From Martinezella lusitana (GTDB lineage: Bacteria; Pseudomonadota; Alphaproteobacteria; Rhizobiales; Rhizobiaceae), in the NCBI RefSeq assembly GCF_900094565.1, contig NZ_FMAF01000003.1, forward strand, positions 434,001 through 498,000: a DNA stretch of 64,000 nt, in the 5' to 3' direction. The notes below the pieces were generated by a model. That model saw only the letters and a program-made list of their open reading frames with translations. It was not told the DNA's origin and did no database searches. The translations under genes and the position numbers were made by a program. This document shows, in pieces, positions 13,150 to 22,060 of the stretch (positions are counted from its first letter, which is position 1; every line of letters begins with the position of its first letter).

Positions 13150-16135
13150 TGATCCGGCCTCCTTCCTTGTCAAAGAACACCAGATCCGTCACCTCGACTG
13201 ATATCGTCTTGTCGGGCATCGGCACATAGAGCGTCTTGCCCAGGCGATCGCGGCCGCCGGCGACCAAAGCGAAGGCGATGGAGCGGCCGAGATTTTCCGA
13301 CCAGTAGGCTGAAGTGACATGTCCGAGCATGGTCATCGGCTTCTGCTCATTGGGATCGGCGACAATCTGCGCGCCTTCCTCCAGCACCACCTTCGGATCG
13401 CGAGTGACGAGGCCGACGAGCTGCTTGCGGCCGTCCTTGATGAGATCAGGCCGCTTCAGGCCGCGGATGCCGACGAAATCCGTCTTCTTCTTGGAGACGG
13501 CCCATGAGAGACCGGCATCGTCTGGCGTCACCGTGCCGTCGGTATCCTGACCGACGATGATATAGCCCTTTTCGGCGCGCAGTATGTGCATGGTCTCGGT
13601 GCCATAGGCGCAGGCGCCCAGCGGCTCGGCCCGCGCCCAGACGGCTTCGAGAACCGACTGGCCGTAATCGGCCGGCACGTTGATTTCATAGCCGACCTCA
13701 CCGGTAAACGAGACGCGGAACAGCCGCGCCGGCACGCCGCACACCTTGCACTCGGCCACGCTCATATGCGGGAAGGCCTCGTTGGAAAGATCGAGCCCCT
13801 CGACCAGCGGCTCGATGATCTCGCGCGCCTTCGGTCCTTGCACGGCAATGACAGCCCATTGTTCGGTCGTCGACGTCAGCCAGACTTTCAGATGCGGGAA
13901 TTCCGTCTGGAGATAGTCTTCCATGTGATGCAGCACACGCGGTGCGCCGCCGGTTGTGGTGGTCACGTGGAAGCGGTCGTCTGCCAGACGTCCGACGACG
14001 CCGTCGTCATAGACGAAACCGTCCTCGCGCAGCATGATGCCGTAGCGGCAGCGGCCGGGCTTCAGCGTGTCCCAGGCGTTGGTGTAGATCAGGTTCAGGA
14101 ACTCCGCCGCATCCGGCCCGACCACCTCTATCTTGCCGAGCGTCGAGGCATCGAACACGCCCGCCACCTCGCGCGCCGTGCGGCATTCGCGGTCGACGGC
14201 CTGATGCATGGTTTCTCCGGCGCGCGGATAGAACCACGCGCGCTTCCAGTTGCCGACATCCTCGAAGATGGCGCCATGCACCTCTTCCCAGGCATGCATC
14301 GGCGTCTTGCGGGCGGGATCGAAGAGCGACCCGCGCGAATGGCTGATCAGCGTGCCGTAAGTAACCGGCGTATAGGGAGCGCGGAAGGTGGTGAGACCCA
14401 CCTGCGGAATATCCTTGCCAAGCATTTCGGCGGCGATCGCCAGCCCGTGCATGTTGGAAAGCTTGCCCTGGTCGGACGCCATGCCATTCGTCGTGAAGCG
14501 CTTGATATGCTCGATGGAATGCATGCCCTCGCGCACGGCAAGGCGGATATCCTTGGCGCAGACGTCGTGCTGGAAATCGACGAAGGCCTTGGCATTGGTG
14601 TCCGGTCCTGCGCCCTCGGCAGCGCCGATCATGCCACCGGTCCATTCGAAAGCCTGCTCCGCCTGGAGCTGGATCTTTTCCCCGCCACTTGCTCCGGCTG
14701 CGCGCGCCATGAGCTCGCCGGCGGCAAGTGATTCCTCGATTGCCGCCTGCAGCCCGTCGGTGCCGTTGCATGCGCCGACGGAAAGACAATCCTGGACATA
14801 GGTGCCCGGCAGGAAACGCTGCTTCTCCGCATCGAACTTCAGCTTGCCGCGCGATTGCGAGAACAGATGCACCGACGGCGTCCAGCCGGCCGAAACCAGC
14901 AGCGCATCCACGGCGATCTTGCGAGAGCTGGAGCTGCCATTGCGCGCAACGGTCATGGACGAGACCCGCAGCTTGCCGGCCGTATCGACAACAGCATAAT
15001 CAGCCATGACCTCGATGCCGAGCCGCTTTGCCTCGGCAACGACTGCCTCGCCCGGCCGCACCCGGCTGTCGACGATGGCAACGACTGAGACACCGGCGCG
15101 CTTGAGATCGAAAGCGGCTTCGTAGGCCGAATCATGCGCGGTATAGACGCCGATCTTGGCACCGACGGCGACGCCATAATGGTTGAGAAAGGCGCGCGCG
15201 GCCGATGCCAGCATGATGCCCGGCCGGTCGTTGTTCGGGAACACCATGTGGCGTTCGATCGCGCCCGTCGCCAGGACGACGCGCTTGGCGCGGACCTGCC
15301 ACAGGCGCTCGCGCGGCAGGTTGCGGCCCGGCTTCGCCAGATGATCGGTCACCCGCTCGGCAAGCCCGAAGAAATTGTGATTGTAGTAGCCGAAGGCCGT
15401 CGTGCGGGTCAGCACCTCGACATTCGGCATCGCCTTCAGCCTGGCAACAATCTCCTGCGCCCAGGCATAGCCCTCGACGCCGTCGATCTTGACGCCGGTA
15501 TCGAAGCGCAGCGCGCCGCCCGCTTCCGCCTGCTCGTCGCAGAGAATGACCTTCGCGCCGGCTTCGGCAGCGGCCAATGCCGCTGAGAGGCCGGAAATGC
15601 CGGCGCCGACGACCAGCACGTCGCAATGGGCATAGCGGCTGGCATAGTGATCCGGATCCTCTTCCGTCGGCGCGACGCCAAGGCCGGCGGCGCGACGGAT
15701 GAAGGGCTCGTAAATGTGCTTCCAGGCCGCCTTCGGCCACATGAAGGTCTTGTAGTAGAAGCCAGCGGCAAAGAAGGGCGACATCAAATTGTTGACGCCG
15801 CCGATATCGAAGGCGAGCGATGGCCAACGGTTCTGCGACTGCGCCTTCATGCCGTCGAACACCTCCTGCACGCTGGCGCGGACGTTCGGCTGGCGCCGGG
15901 CCGCATCGCGGGAGATGTCGAGCAGCGCATTCGGCTCCTCGGCTCCAGCCGACAGGATGCCGCGCGGGCGATGATACTTGAACGAGCGACCGACGAGATG
16001 AACGCCATTGGCAAGCAGGGCGGAGGCGACGGTGTCGCCTTCGAGCGCCGTGTAGCTTTTGCCGTCAAAGGTGAAGCGGGCGGTTCTGGCGGGCGTCAGA
16101 CGCCCCTTGCCCGCAATACGATTGGCGCCGCTCAT
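13142..16135 (-). CDS. soxA: Sarcosine oxidase, alpha subunit
   Basis: 997 residues, full length. From the N-terminus: a 2Fe-2S-ferredoxin-like domain without the cluster (residues about 15-105), an NAD/FAD-type Rossmann region (DVLVVGAGISGLSAALAAAE, about 172-191) with the ATGAIERHMVFPNND segment, a linker domain, then a GCV_T aminomethyltransferase domain (about 610-870) and its C-terminal barrel. It holds the NAD+ and folate sites of the complex. The start overlaps the soxD stop (ATGA). Confidence 0.96.
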   Translation of the reverse strand: MSGANRIAGKGRLTPARTARFTFDGKSYTALEGDTVASALLANGVHLVGRSFKYHRPRGILSAGAEEPNALLDISRDAARRQPNVRASVQEVFDGMKAQSQNRWPSLAFDIGGVNNLMSPFFAAGFYYKTFMWPKAAWKHIYEPFIRRAAGLGVAPTEEDPDHYASRYAHCDVLVVGAGISGLSAALAAAEAGAKVILCDEQAEAGGALRFDTGVKIDGVEGYAWAQEIVARLKAMPNVEVLTRTTAFGYYNHNFFGLAERVTDHLAKPGRNLPRERLWQVRAKRVVLATGAIERHMVFPNNDRPGIMLASAARAFLNHYGVAVGAKIGVYTAHDSAYEAAFDLKRAGVSVVAIVDSRVRPGEAVVAEAKRLGIEVMADYAVVDTAGKLRVSSMTVARNGSSSSRKIAVDALLVSAGWTPSVHLFSQSRGKLKFDAEKQRFLPGTYVQDCLSVGACNGTDGLQAAIEESLAAGELMARAAGASGGEKIQLQAEQAFEWTGGMIGAAEGAGPDTNAKAFVDFQHDVCAKDIRLAVREGMHSIEHIKRFTTNGMASDQGKLSNMHGLAIAAEMLGKDIPQVGLTTFRAPYTPVTYGTLISHSRGSLFDPARKTPMHAWEEVHGAIFEDVGNWKRAWFYPRAGETMHQAVDRECRTAREVAGVFDASTLGKIEVVGPDAAEFLNLIYTNAWDTLKPGRCRYGIMLREDGFVYDDGVVGRLADDRFHVTTTTGGAPRVLHHMEDYLQTEFPHLKVWLTSTTEQWAVIAVQGPKAREIIEPLVEGLDLSNEAFPHMSVAECKVCGVPARLFRVSFTGEVGYEINVPADYGQSVLEAVWARAEPLGACAYGTETMHILRAEKGYIIVGQDTDGTVTPDDAGLSWAVSKKKTDFVGIRGLKRPDLIKDGRKQLVGLVTRDPKVVLEEGAQIVADPNEQKPMTMLGHVTSAYWSENLGRSIAFALVAGGRDRLGKTLYVPMPDKTISVEVTDLVFFDKEGGRING

Positions 16136-16497
16136 TCAGCAAATCCCTCTTTTTGTGCCGTCTGTTCTTGTTCGCTCTGGCTCGGGGCTATCGGCTCGGA
16201 TGCGCCCGGCAGCAGCGTTGAAGGATCCGGCTTCGGCTCGCCGGCCTTGTAGGTGCGGTAGAAATGGTCGCTCACCGTGTCGCGCGCCGCGTTGAAGAAG
16301 CGGCCGCAGCCATGGATATGCCGCCAGCGTTCGAAGATCAGGCCCTTCGGATTGTCGCGCAGGAAGAAATATTCCTCGAATTCCTCGTCAGAGATTCCGG
16401 CGATATTGGCCGGCCGCACGATATGCGCGTCGCCGGCGTTGCGGAATTCGAGTTCCGAACGCTCTTCCTCGCAATAGGGGCAGTAAATCAGCAGCAT
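16132..16497 (-). CDS. soxD: Sarcosine oxidase, delta subunit
   Basis: A 121-residue zinc-binding subunit of the heterotetrameric enzyme. The zinc ligands expected for SoxD are visible: Cys6 and Cys9 (CPYC), and the HIHGC segment with His59 and Cys63. The family stretch FEEYFFLRDNPKG is also clear. It overlaps soxA by 4 bases. Upstream it is separated by 15 bases from a small secreted gene rather than following soxB directly. Confidence 0.94.
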   Translation of the reverse strand: MLLIYCPYCEEERSELEFRNAGDAHIVRPANIAGISDEEFEEYFFLRDNPKGLIFERWRHIHGCGRFFNAARDTVSDHFYRTYKAGEPKPDPSTLLPGASEPIAPSQSEQEQTAQKEGFAE

Positions 16498-16512
16498 CGT
16501 TTTCTACCTGTG

Positions 16513-16932
16513 TTAAAGCTCGGAGCCGGAAAGGCTTGTACCGGGTGGCTGCGCGCAAAGCTGCCGTCCCATGGTGACGAAAGGTGTTATGCGCTTCAGC
16601 AGCGCCTCCAGCGACCCGTAGGGTTTCAGCACGTTGGTCATCCCCAGATTGATCAGACTCATGCCCAGCAGATCCGTGTCGACTTCGAAAGCCCTCGTGG
16701 CCGCCAGCGTCTGTTCCGGCACGAAATAAACGGCCGGCTTGTTCAGCACCTTGACGCAGGCAAGCACGCCGCTTTCGGCCACGAACGGCCAATCCGCTTC
16801 GTCCTGTGCCTTGTGGATCACCTGCATGCGAACATCCCCGGCCCCCGGAAAGAGATCGCTGACCTTGGTCACGATCGTCCCTGCCGGAAGCGAAAATCCC
16901 GCCGCAAGAACGATCCCGACCGCCGCCAGCAT
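16513..16932 (-). CDS. Small secreted DUF2511/YebY-like protein inside the sox operon
   Basis: 139 residues with a signal peptide (MLAAVGIVLAAGFSLPAG). The mature part has DWPFVAESGVLACV in the middle and a TMGRQLC end, which resembles the WPF...G.L.C...LC pattern of DUF2511 (YebY family). The function of that family is not established. Its ATG overlaps the soxB stop by one base (TGATG), and soxD starts 15 bases after it, so it is co-transcribed and probably translationally coupled with the oxidase genes. An exported protein is unexpected among cytoplasmic sox subunits. The family call comes from memory of the pattern and needs a profile search. Confidence 0.6.
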   Translation of the reverse strand: MLAAVGIVLAAGFSLPAGTIVTKVSDLFPGAGDVRMQVIHKAQDEADWPFVAESGVLACVKVLNKPAVYFVPEQTLAATRAFEVDTDLLGMSLINLGMTNVLKPYGSLEALLKRITPFVTMGRQLCAQPPGTSLSGSEL

Positions 16933-18185
16933 CAATGCGCCACGGCAGCCGCTGCCGCCTCGTCGATCAATCGGCCAGTGCGGAAACGATCCAGATTAAG
17001 CCCGGCATTGAATTTGTGCGGCTCGTCGCGGGCAATCAGATGCGCAAACAGATTGGCCGAACCCGGCGTTGCCTTGAAGCCGCCCGTGCCCCAGCCGCAG
17101 TTGACATAGAGCCCCGGCACCGGTGTCTTCGACTGGATCGCGGACCGATCCGGCGTGTTGTCGACAATGCCGCCCCAGGAGCGCATCATCTTCACGCGCC
17201 GGAACATCGGGAAGAGTTCGCAGATCGCATCCAGCGTGTGGGTGATGATCTGCAGGCCGCCGGTCTGGCTGTAGGAATTATACTGATCCGTGCCGGCGCC
17301 GATAACGAGCTCGCCCTTGTCGGACTGCGAGATATAGGCATGCACCGTGTTCGACATGACGACGCAGGGGAAGATCGGCTTCAGCGGCTCGGAGACCAGC
17401 GCCTGCAATGGGCTCGACTGCAGCGGCACACGCACGCCCGCCATCTGCATGACAACGGTGGTATGACCGGCTGCGGAAACGCCGATCTTCTTGGCACCGA
17501 TGAAGCCCTTGCTCGTGTCGACACCGGTCACGCGGCCGTCCGACCCGCGGCGGATGCCGGTCACTTCGCAATTCTGGATGATATGCACGCCGCGATCCGA
17601 CGCCGCGCGGGCAAAACCCCAGGCGACCGCATCGTGCCGCGCCGTGCCGCCGCGACGCTGCAGGGCGGCGCCATTGATGGGGTAACGCGCGGTGCTGGAA
17701 ATATCGAGCGGCGGACAAAAGGCCTTGGCCTGCTCCGGCGTCAGCCATTCATTGTCGATGCCGTAGAGGCGGTTGGCGTGGATATGCCGTTTGAACGATT
17801 GCTGGTCGTGCACATTGTGCGACAGCATCATCACGCCGCGGGGCGAATACATGACGTTGTAATTGAGATCCTGAGACAGCCCTTCCCAGAGCTTCATCGA
17901 ATGCTCGTAGATGTGCATGCTCTCTTCATAGAGATAGTTCGAGCGGATGATCGTGGTGTTGCGGCCGGTATTGCCGCCGCCGAGCCAGCCCTTCTCGATA
18001 ACGGCGACATTGGTGATGCCGTGCTCCTTGGCGAGATAATAGGCCGCGCCCAGGCCATGACCGCCGGCGCCGATGATGACGACATCATACTCCTTGCGCG
18101 GCTCCGGCGAGGTCCATTGAGCCTCCCAGCCCTTGTGAGCCCGCATCGCTTCCCTTGCCACGGCAAAAACCGAGTATTTACGCAT
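16932..18185 (-). CDS. soxB: Sarcosine oxidase, beta subunit
   Basis: 417 residues, DAO-type flavoprotein. The FAD dinucleotide motif VVIIGAGGHGLGAAYYL lies at about residues 35-51. The stretch GGTARHDAVAWGFARA contains the histidine that in SoxB carries the covalent flavin. This subunit oxidises sarcosine to the imine; formaldehyde is passed to folate on SoxA. It is the first gene of the operon soxB-DUF2511-soxD-soxA-soxG. Confidence 0.96.
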   Translation of the reverse strand: MRKYSVFAVAREAMRAHKGWEAQWTSPEPRKEYDVVIIGAGGHGLGAAYYLAKEHGITNVAVIEKGWLGGGNTGRNTTIIRSNYLYEESMHIYEHSMKLWEGLSQDLNYNVMYSPRGVMMLSHNVHDQQSFKRHIHANRLYGIDNEWLTPEQAKAFCPPLDISSTARYPINGAALQRRGGTARHDAVAWGFARAASDRGVHIIQNCEVTGIRRGSDGRVTGVDTSKGFIGAKKIGVSAAGHTTVVMQMAGVRVPLQSSPLQALVSEPLKPIFPCVVMSNTVHAYISQSDKGELVIGAGTDQYNSYSQTGGLQIITHTLDAICELFPMFRRVKMMRSWGGIVDNTPDRSAIQSKTPVPGLYVNCGWGTGGFKATPGSANLFAHLIARDEPHKFNAGLNLDRFRTGRLIDEAAAAAVAH

Positions 18186-18322
18186 TCGCCCTCAACTCCT
18201 TCAGGCATGACGCCCTTTTATGGGTCATACAGATCGCAAATCAAAAACCGACACAACGGCTCTTTTGCGACGCATTCAGGACCGGCTTTCGACACGGTGA
18301 AAAAGAATGGGCGAACGCAACG

Positions 18323-18777
18323 TCAAACCATCTGTGGAGTCTGTGCCGATGTGGCCGAATTCATGTCCGCTTGAAGAACAAACCACATTGTTGCGTCACG
18401 GGTAAAAAGAAGACACGCGGCAAGCAAATAAAAGGAAGTCATCAAAATTAGCAAAGCAAATTCGAAAACCGTTCCCTCTGCGTGACCCTTAATAGCGAGT
18501 ACTCCGAAGCCGAAACCAATCAAAAACATCATAGCGAATTGCCCGCAAAGTGTCATCCAGCGCGCCCAGTTCACCAGTTATGGACAACCAGCCAAACCCA
18601 GAAGATTTGGATGCAAAGAATCGCAATTTGTAAAATCGTGAAAGCCAATGGTGCTTCAGCAAAACGACTGGCCGTCCGATCCCAGTTCACCACCTGATTT
18701 ATCAAAACAACCGCCACCCCAGCATATGTGAGGCGTTCGTAATATCGAACGCTCGTTGGCATGGTCTTATCGCTCAT
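18323..18777 (-). pseudogene. Small membrane protein gene split by a frameshift
   Basis: Two consecutive minus-strand frames overlap by 4 bases. The upstream one (from about 18777, stop at 18571) starts MSDKTMPTSVRYYERL and has two hydrophobic segments ending VWLVVHNW. The downstream one (GTG at 18574 to 18323) starts NWARWMTLCGQ and has two more, ending CLLFTRDATMWF. Together they resemble a common four-helix membrane protein of about 150 residues with a central NWARW. At the junction AACTGG occurs twice, 8 bases apart; removing one 8-base copy joins VVHNWARW in frame. A translationally coupled gene pair is the alternative. An ATG at 18792 is another possible start. Confidence 0.5.
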
Positions 18778-18793
18778 AATTCCCAGCTCCATC

Positions 18794-19072
18794 CTACTTG
18801 CGCTGTAGGTGACAAACCTTCACCCGGCCACCACGGCCGTCGCTGCGCCAGATGCATCCTTCCTTGCGCGGCTTATGGTTGTAAAGGTAGATTCTCGCGC
18901 GATGCTTGCTATCGAAGGTCTGGTTCGAAAAATCATGACCGCCGACGCGGACGTTCTTACCAAAACGCACCTCACCGGCTGCGGCAGGCGCAAGCATTGC
19001 AGCAAGAACGACCAAAGCAACCATGGGCATTGCAAGCAGCCTCCCGGCAGCAACGAGGCCGAGTGATTCCAT
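18794..19072 (-). CDS. Small secreted basic protein, unknown function
   Basis: 92 residues. A hydrophobic stretch ending MLAPAAAGEV fits a signal peptide cleaved after Ala-Ala-Ala or close by. The mature part is about 60 residues, rich in Arg, Lys and His, with two cysteines (EGCIWR and KVCHL) that could form a disulfide in the periplasm. GAGGAGG lies about 9 bases before the ATG, so translation is credible. I do not recognise the family. It lies just upstream of the split membrane gene on the same strand. Confidence 0.6.
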   Translation of the reverse strand: MESLGLVAAGRLLAMPMVALVVLAAMLAPAAAGEVRFGKNVRVGGHDFSNQTFDSKHRARIYLYNHKPRKEGCIWRSDGRGGRVKVCHLQRK

Positions 19073-19394
19073 AAAGTGATTCCTCCTCTCGCATCGGACG
19101 ACTGAACGGACGCGCGAATGGTTGTGATACAGAACCTTCGCACCGGCATGTCAGCGGTCGCTAAACATCGAAAACCAAGTCCGCACCCTATACGGCGAAG
19201 GTACCAATAGCCCAATTCAGGGCTCGACAAGCCGCTTTTTACCCGGCAAACTCACGATCTGGCTAGACTTTGACAAACCGATCTGCTATCTCGCCTAACC
19301 AATCGCAAGGCTACGGCTGCGCGAACGTTATATTTTTGCCTCCTGGCGCCGCCGTCGCCGCTGGCATTAACCAAACCAAAGGAACGTGATTCTC
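19073..19394. other. Gene-free gap before rpsU
   Basis: About 320 bases hold the divergent leaders of the small secreted gene and of rpsU. I see no coding frame with a ribosome site and no repeat of note. An AAGGAA lies 11 bases before the rpsU start. Confidence 0.5.
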
Positions 19395-19607
19395 GTGCAG
19401 GTACTTGTCCGCGATAACAATGTCGACCAGGCTCTCCGCGCTCTCAAGAAGAAGATGCAGCGCGAAGGCATTTTCCGCGAAATGAAGATGCGCGACTACT
19501 ACGAAAAGCCGTCGCAGAAGCGTGCTCGTGAGAAGGCTGAAGCTGTTCGTCGTGTTCGCAAGCTGGCACGCAAGCGCGCGCAGCGTGAAGGCTTGGTCGC
19601 ACGCTAA
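19395..19607 (+). CDS. rpsU: 30S ribosomal protein S21
   Basis: Small basic protein of the 30S subunit. 70 residues, starting (M)[19 protein letters not shown], with [19 protein letters not shown] near the end, which is typical of alphaproteobacterial S21. The start is a GTG at 19395; a GTG at 19386 would give three extra residues but sits almost on the AAGGAA ribosome site. It is monocistronic, with a terminator 34 bases downstream. Confidence 0.96.
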   Translation: MQVLVRDNNVDQALRALKKKMQREGIFREMKMRDYYEKPSQKRAREKAEAVRRVRKLARKRAQREGLVAR

Positions 19608-19641
19608 TCGTCGTCTTTTCGACGTTTTCAGATGTATGTGT

Positions 19642-19673
19642 GGCGGGGGCGAGTCGTTCGCCGCCGCCTTTTT
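19642..19673 (+). terminator. Terminator after rpsU
   Basis: A GC-rich stem (GGCGGGGGCGA with TTCGCCGCCGCC, one mismatch) and a 4-base loop are followed by five T residues. Confidence 0.85.
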
Positions 19674-19744
19674 GATTTATTCTGCGTACAAATCGGATTA
19701 GATCAGAACAGCCTGATATGACGCATGGGAAAGCGAACCCGATA

Positions 19745-20620
19745 ATGGCAATCACGACTACCGAACGGCTCCGTACTTCGAACCTGCTCTTTTTTGTTTC
19801 GAAGCGCGCCGCCGCACTGCCAGCTTTGGCGATTCTTGCCGCAATCAGCCTATCCGGCTGCCAGACTGCTTCCACCGATAACGTGATCCGCATCGACAAG
19901 GCGCAGGGCTCCTCGGAGAATATCGCTTCGCTGACCTCGGTCATCAATGCCAATCCACAGGATCCGGAAGGCTACAATGTTCGCGGTACGGCCTACGGCC
20001 GCGGCGGAGATTTCAGCCGCGCGCTTGCGGACTTCAATCAGGCGATACAGCTCAATCCGAAGTTCTATCAGGCCTATGCCAACCGCGCGCTTATCTACCG
20101 CAACATGGGCAAGCTGCCGGAAGCGGTCGCGGACTACAATGCCGCGCTGCAGATCAATTCCAACTACGACGTCGCCTATATCGGCCGGGGCAATCTCTAT
20201 CGCCAGTCAGGTCGCGACGACGACGCGTTCAACGACTATTCCAAGGCGATCAGCTTGGGAACGACGGATGGCCGTGCCTTCAACGGCCGCGGCGTGATCT
20301 ATCAGAAGCGCAATCAGCAGGATAAGGCGATCGACGATTTCTCCAAGGCGATCTCGCTTTCACCGAACTCGCCCGAGCCCTACAACAGCCGCGGCATTTC
20401 CTATCTTGCACAGAACGACGACGACAACGCCTTCGCCGACTTCAACCATGCGATCGATCTTGACAACAAGGTCGCCCAATCCTGGGCGAACCAGGCCTTC
20501 GTCTACGAGCGCAAAGGCGACAAGGCGAAAGCCCGCCGTTCCTACCAGCATGCCGTCAACCTTGATCCAAACTACCAGCCGGCCAGAGATGGCTTGGCGC
20601 GCGTGGGCGCCGGCTCCTGA
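19745..20620 (+). CDS. TPR-repeat lipoprotein
   Basis: 291 residues. A hydrophobic N-terminal segment ends in the lipobox LSGC (about residues 37-40), so the protein should be lipidated and periplasmic. The rest is about six tandem TPR units with the pattern YNVRGTAYGRGGDFSRALAD or NRALIYRNMGKLPEAVADYN, a scaffold for protein contacts. It resembles NlpI-like TPR lipoproteins, but I would not transfer that name. The start is uncertain: an in-frame ATG at 19718 adds nine residues and neither has a good ribosome site. Confidence 0.9.
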   Translation: MAITTTERLRTSNLLFFVSKRAAALPALAILAAISLSGCQTASTDNVIRIDKAQGSSENIASLTSVINANPQDPEGYNVRGTAYGRGGDFSRALADFNQAIQLNPKFYQAYANRALIYRNMGKLPEAVADYNAALQINSNYDVAYIGRGNLYRQSGRDDDAFNDYSKAISLGTTDGRAFNGRGVIYQKRNQQDKAIDDFSKAISLSPNSPEPYNSRGISYLAQNDDDNAFADFNHAIDLDNKVAQSWANQAFVYERKGDKAKARRSYQHAVNLDPNYQPARDGLARVGAGS

Positions 20621-20647
20621 CATAGCCGCATAGCAATGAGACGTTGA

Positions 20648-20678
20648 GCCGCCGACGACCCTTCGTCCGGCGGCTTTT
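20648..20678 (+). terminator. Terminator after the TPR lipoprotein gene
   Basis: The arms GCCGCCGACGA and TCGTCCGGCGGC (one bulge) with a short loop are followed by TTTTCTTT. Confidence 0.85.
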
Positions 20679-20735
20679 CTTTGCGTCATCGAACGCCTAG
20701 TCTCGAATATCTCCCCATCCAAACGAGACCACGAC

Positions 20736-21806
20736 ATGCCCTCCCCCCAGAAAATCATCGTTATCGGCGCTGGAATTATCGGCGCCTCCATCGCCTGGCA
20801 TCTCCAGCGCAAGGGTGCGTCCGTCACGACAATCGCGCAAAAGATTGGCGGCGAGGCAACACCGAATTCCTTCGCCTGGATCAATGCCAGCTGGGGCAAT
20901 CCCGAGTTCTATTTTCATTTCCGTCACCGCTCGATGGCCGAATGGTCGCGGCTTGCGGCGGATCTGCCCGGTCTGCCACTGTCCTGGTGTGGCGGATTGT
21001 GCTGGGATATGCCGGAGGCCGCACTGGATGCCTATGCCGCGCAACATCATGGTTGGGGCTATGGCATACAGCCGGTCAATCGTGCGACGAGCGTCATGAT
21101 CGAGCCGAACCTCGCCACCCCACCCGACTATGCGTTGCATATCGCCGAGGAAGGCGCCGTCGAGCCCGTTGCTGCAGCCGAGCTGCTGCTGCAGGACGCC
21201 GGTCGTCATGGCGCCGGGCTTCTGCACGGTGTCGAGGTGACAAGTCTATTGACTGAGAACGGCAGGATCGCCGGCGTCGAGACAAATGAAGGGCCGATGC
21301 ACGCCGATCATGTCGTTCTTGCCGCCGGCGCCGGCACGGCAGCAATTGCCGCATCGGCCGGCATTCATGTGCCGCTCGAAACGCCGCCTGGTCTGATCGT
21401 TCATTCCCGCCCCACGCCGAAACTGCTGAACGGCCTGGTGATGGCTCCGGAACTTCACATGCGCCAGACGATGGAAGGCCGGATTATTGCCGGCGGTGAT
21501 TTCGGCGGCACCGCTCCCGGCGACAATCCACAGAAAGCCGCAGGCGAGCTTTTCGCCAAGGTGAAGGCGGCATTGAAGGGAGGCGATGCGTTGGAACTCG
21601 ATTTCCATACCATCGGCTATCGTCCGACACCGAAAGACGGCCTGCCCATCCTCGGCGGTGTCGACGCCAGGCCAGGGCTCTATCTTGCGGTCCTTCATTC
21701 CGGCGTCACGCTCGCGCCGCTCGTCGGGCTGCTGGCAGCGGAGGAAATCCTCGATGGCAAGGAGGTTACGGAACTCTCCCCTTTCCGACTATCGCGCTTC
21801 GCCTAA
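20736..21806 (+). CDS. FAD-dependent oxidoreductase (DAO family)
   Basis: 356 residues. The N-terminus has the dinucleotide-binding motif IIVIGAGIIGASIAWHLQRKG, and the C-terminus has the DAO-family GYRPTPKDGLPILGGV and LYLAVLHSGVTLAP stretches that close the FAD site. Family members oxidise glycine, D-amino acids or N-methyl amino acids; the substrate here cannot be read from sequence. It stands alone between a terminator and a sensor kinase gene. Confidence 0.88.
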   Translation: MPSPQKIIVIGAGIIGASIAWHLQRKGASVTTIAQKIGGEATPNSFAWINASWGNPEFYFHFRHRSMAEWSRLAADLPGLPLSWCGGLCWDMPEAALDAYAAQHHGWGYGIQPVNRATSVMIEPNLATPPDYALHIAEEGAVEPVAAAELLLQDAGRHGAGLLHGVEVTSLLTENGRIAGVETNEGPMHADHVVLAAGAGTAAIAASAGIHVPLETPPGLIVHSRPTPKLLNGLVMAPELHMRQTMEGRIIAGGDFGGTAPGDNPQKAAGELFAKVKAALKGGDALELDFHTIGYRPTPKDGLPILGGVDARPGLYLAVLHSGVTLAPLVGLLAAEEILDGKEVTELSPFRLSRFA

Positions 21807-22060
21807 GGCGGACGATGGGGCGCGGACGCGCAACCACAACGATGCATCACCGCCCCGTAAACGCCCGGGATTATTTACGATTTCACGGCAATGAATTTTC
21901 AGATGTTGCAAGGCAATTTGCCGAGCCCTAACATGGGTGCCCTGAGAGTATGTAGCTCAGGGTCTAGGCATGGGGGCGCTTGGCATGATGACCGGAACCG
22001 TTATTCTTGCTTCCGCAAGCGCTCCCGATCGTCATCGAGGTACGATCGGTTGATCGCACC

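Noticed and set aside
16935..18374. 479-codon plus-strand frame opposite soxB
   Set aside because: Antisense to a certain gene, of low complexity, with no known motif.
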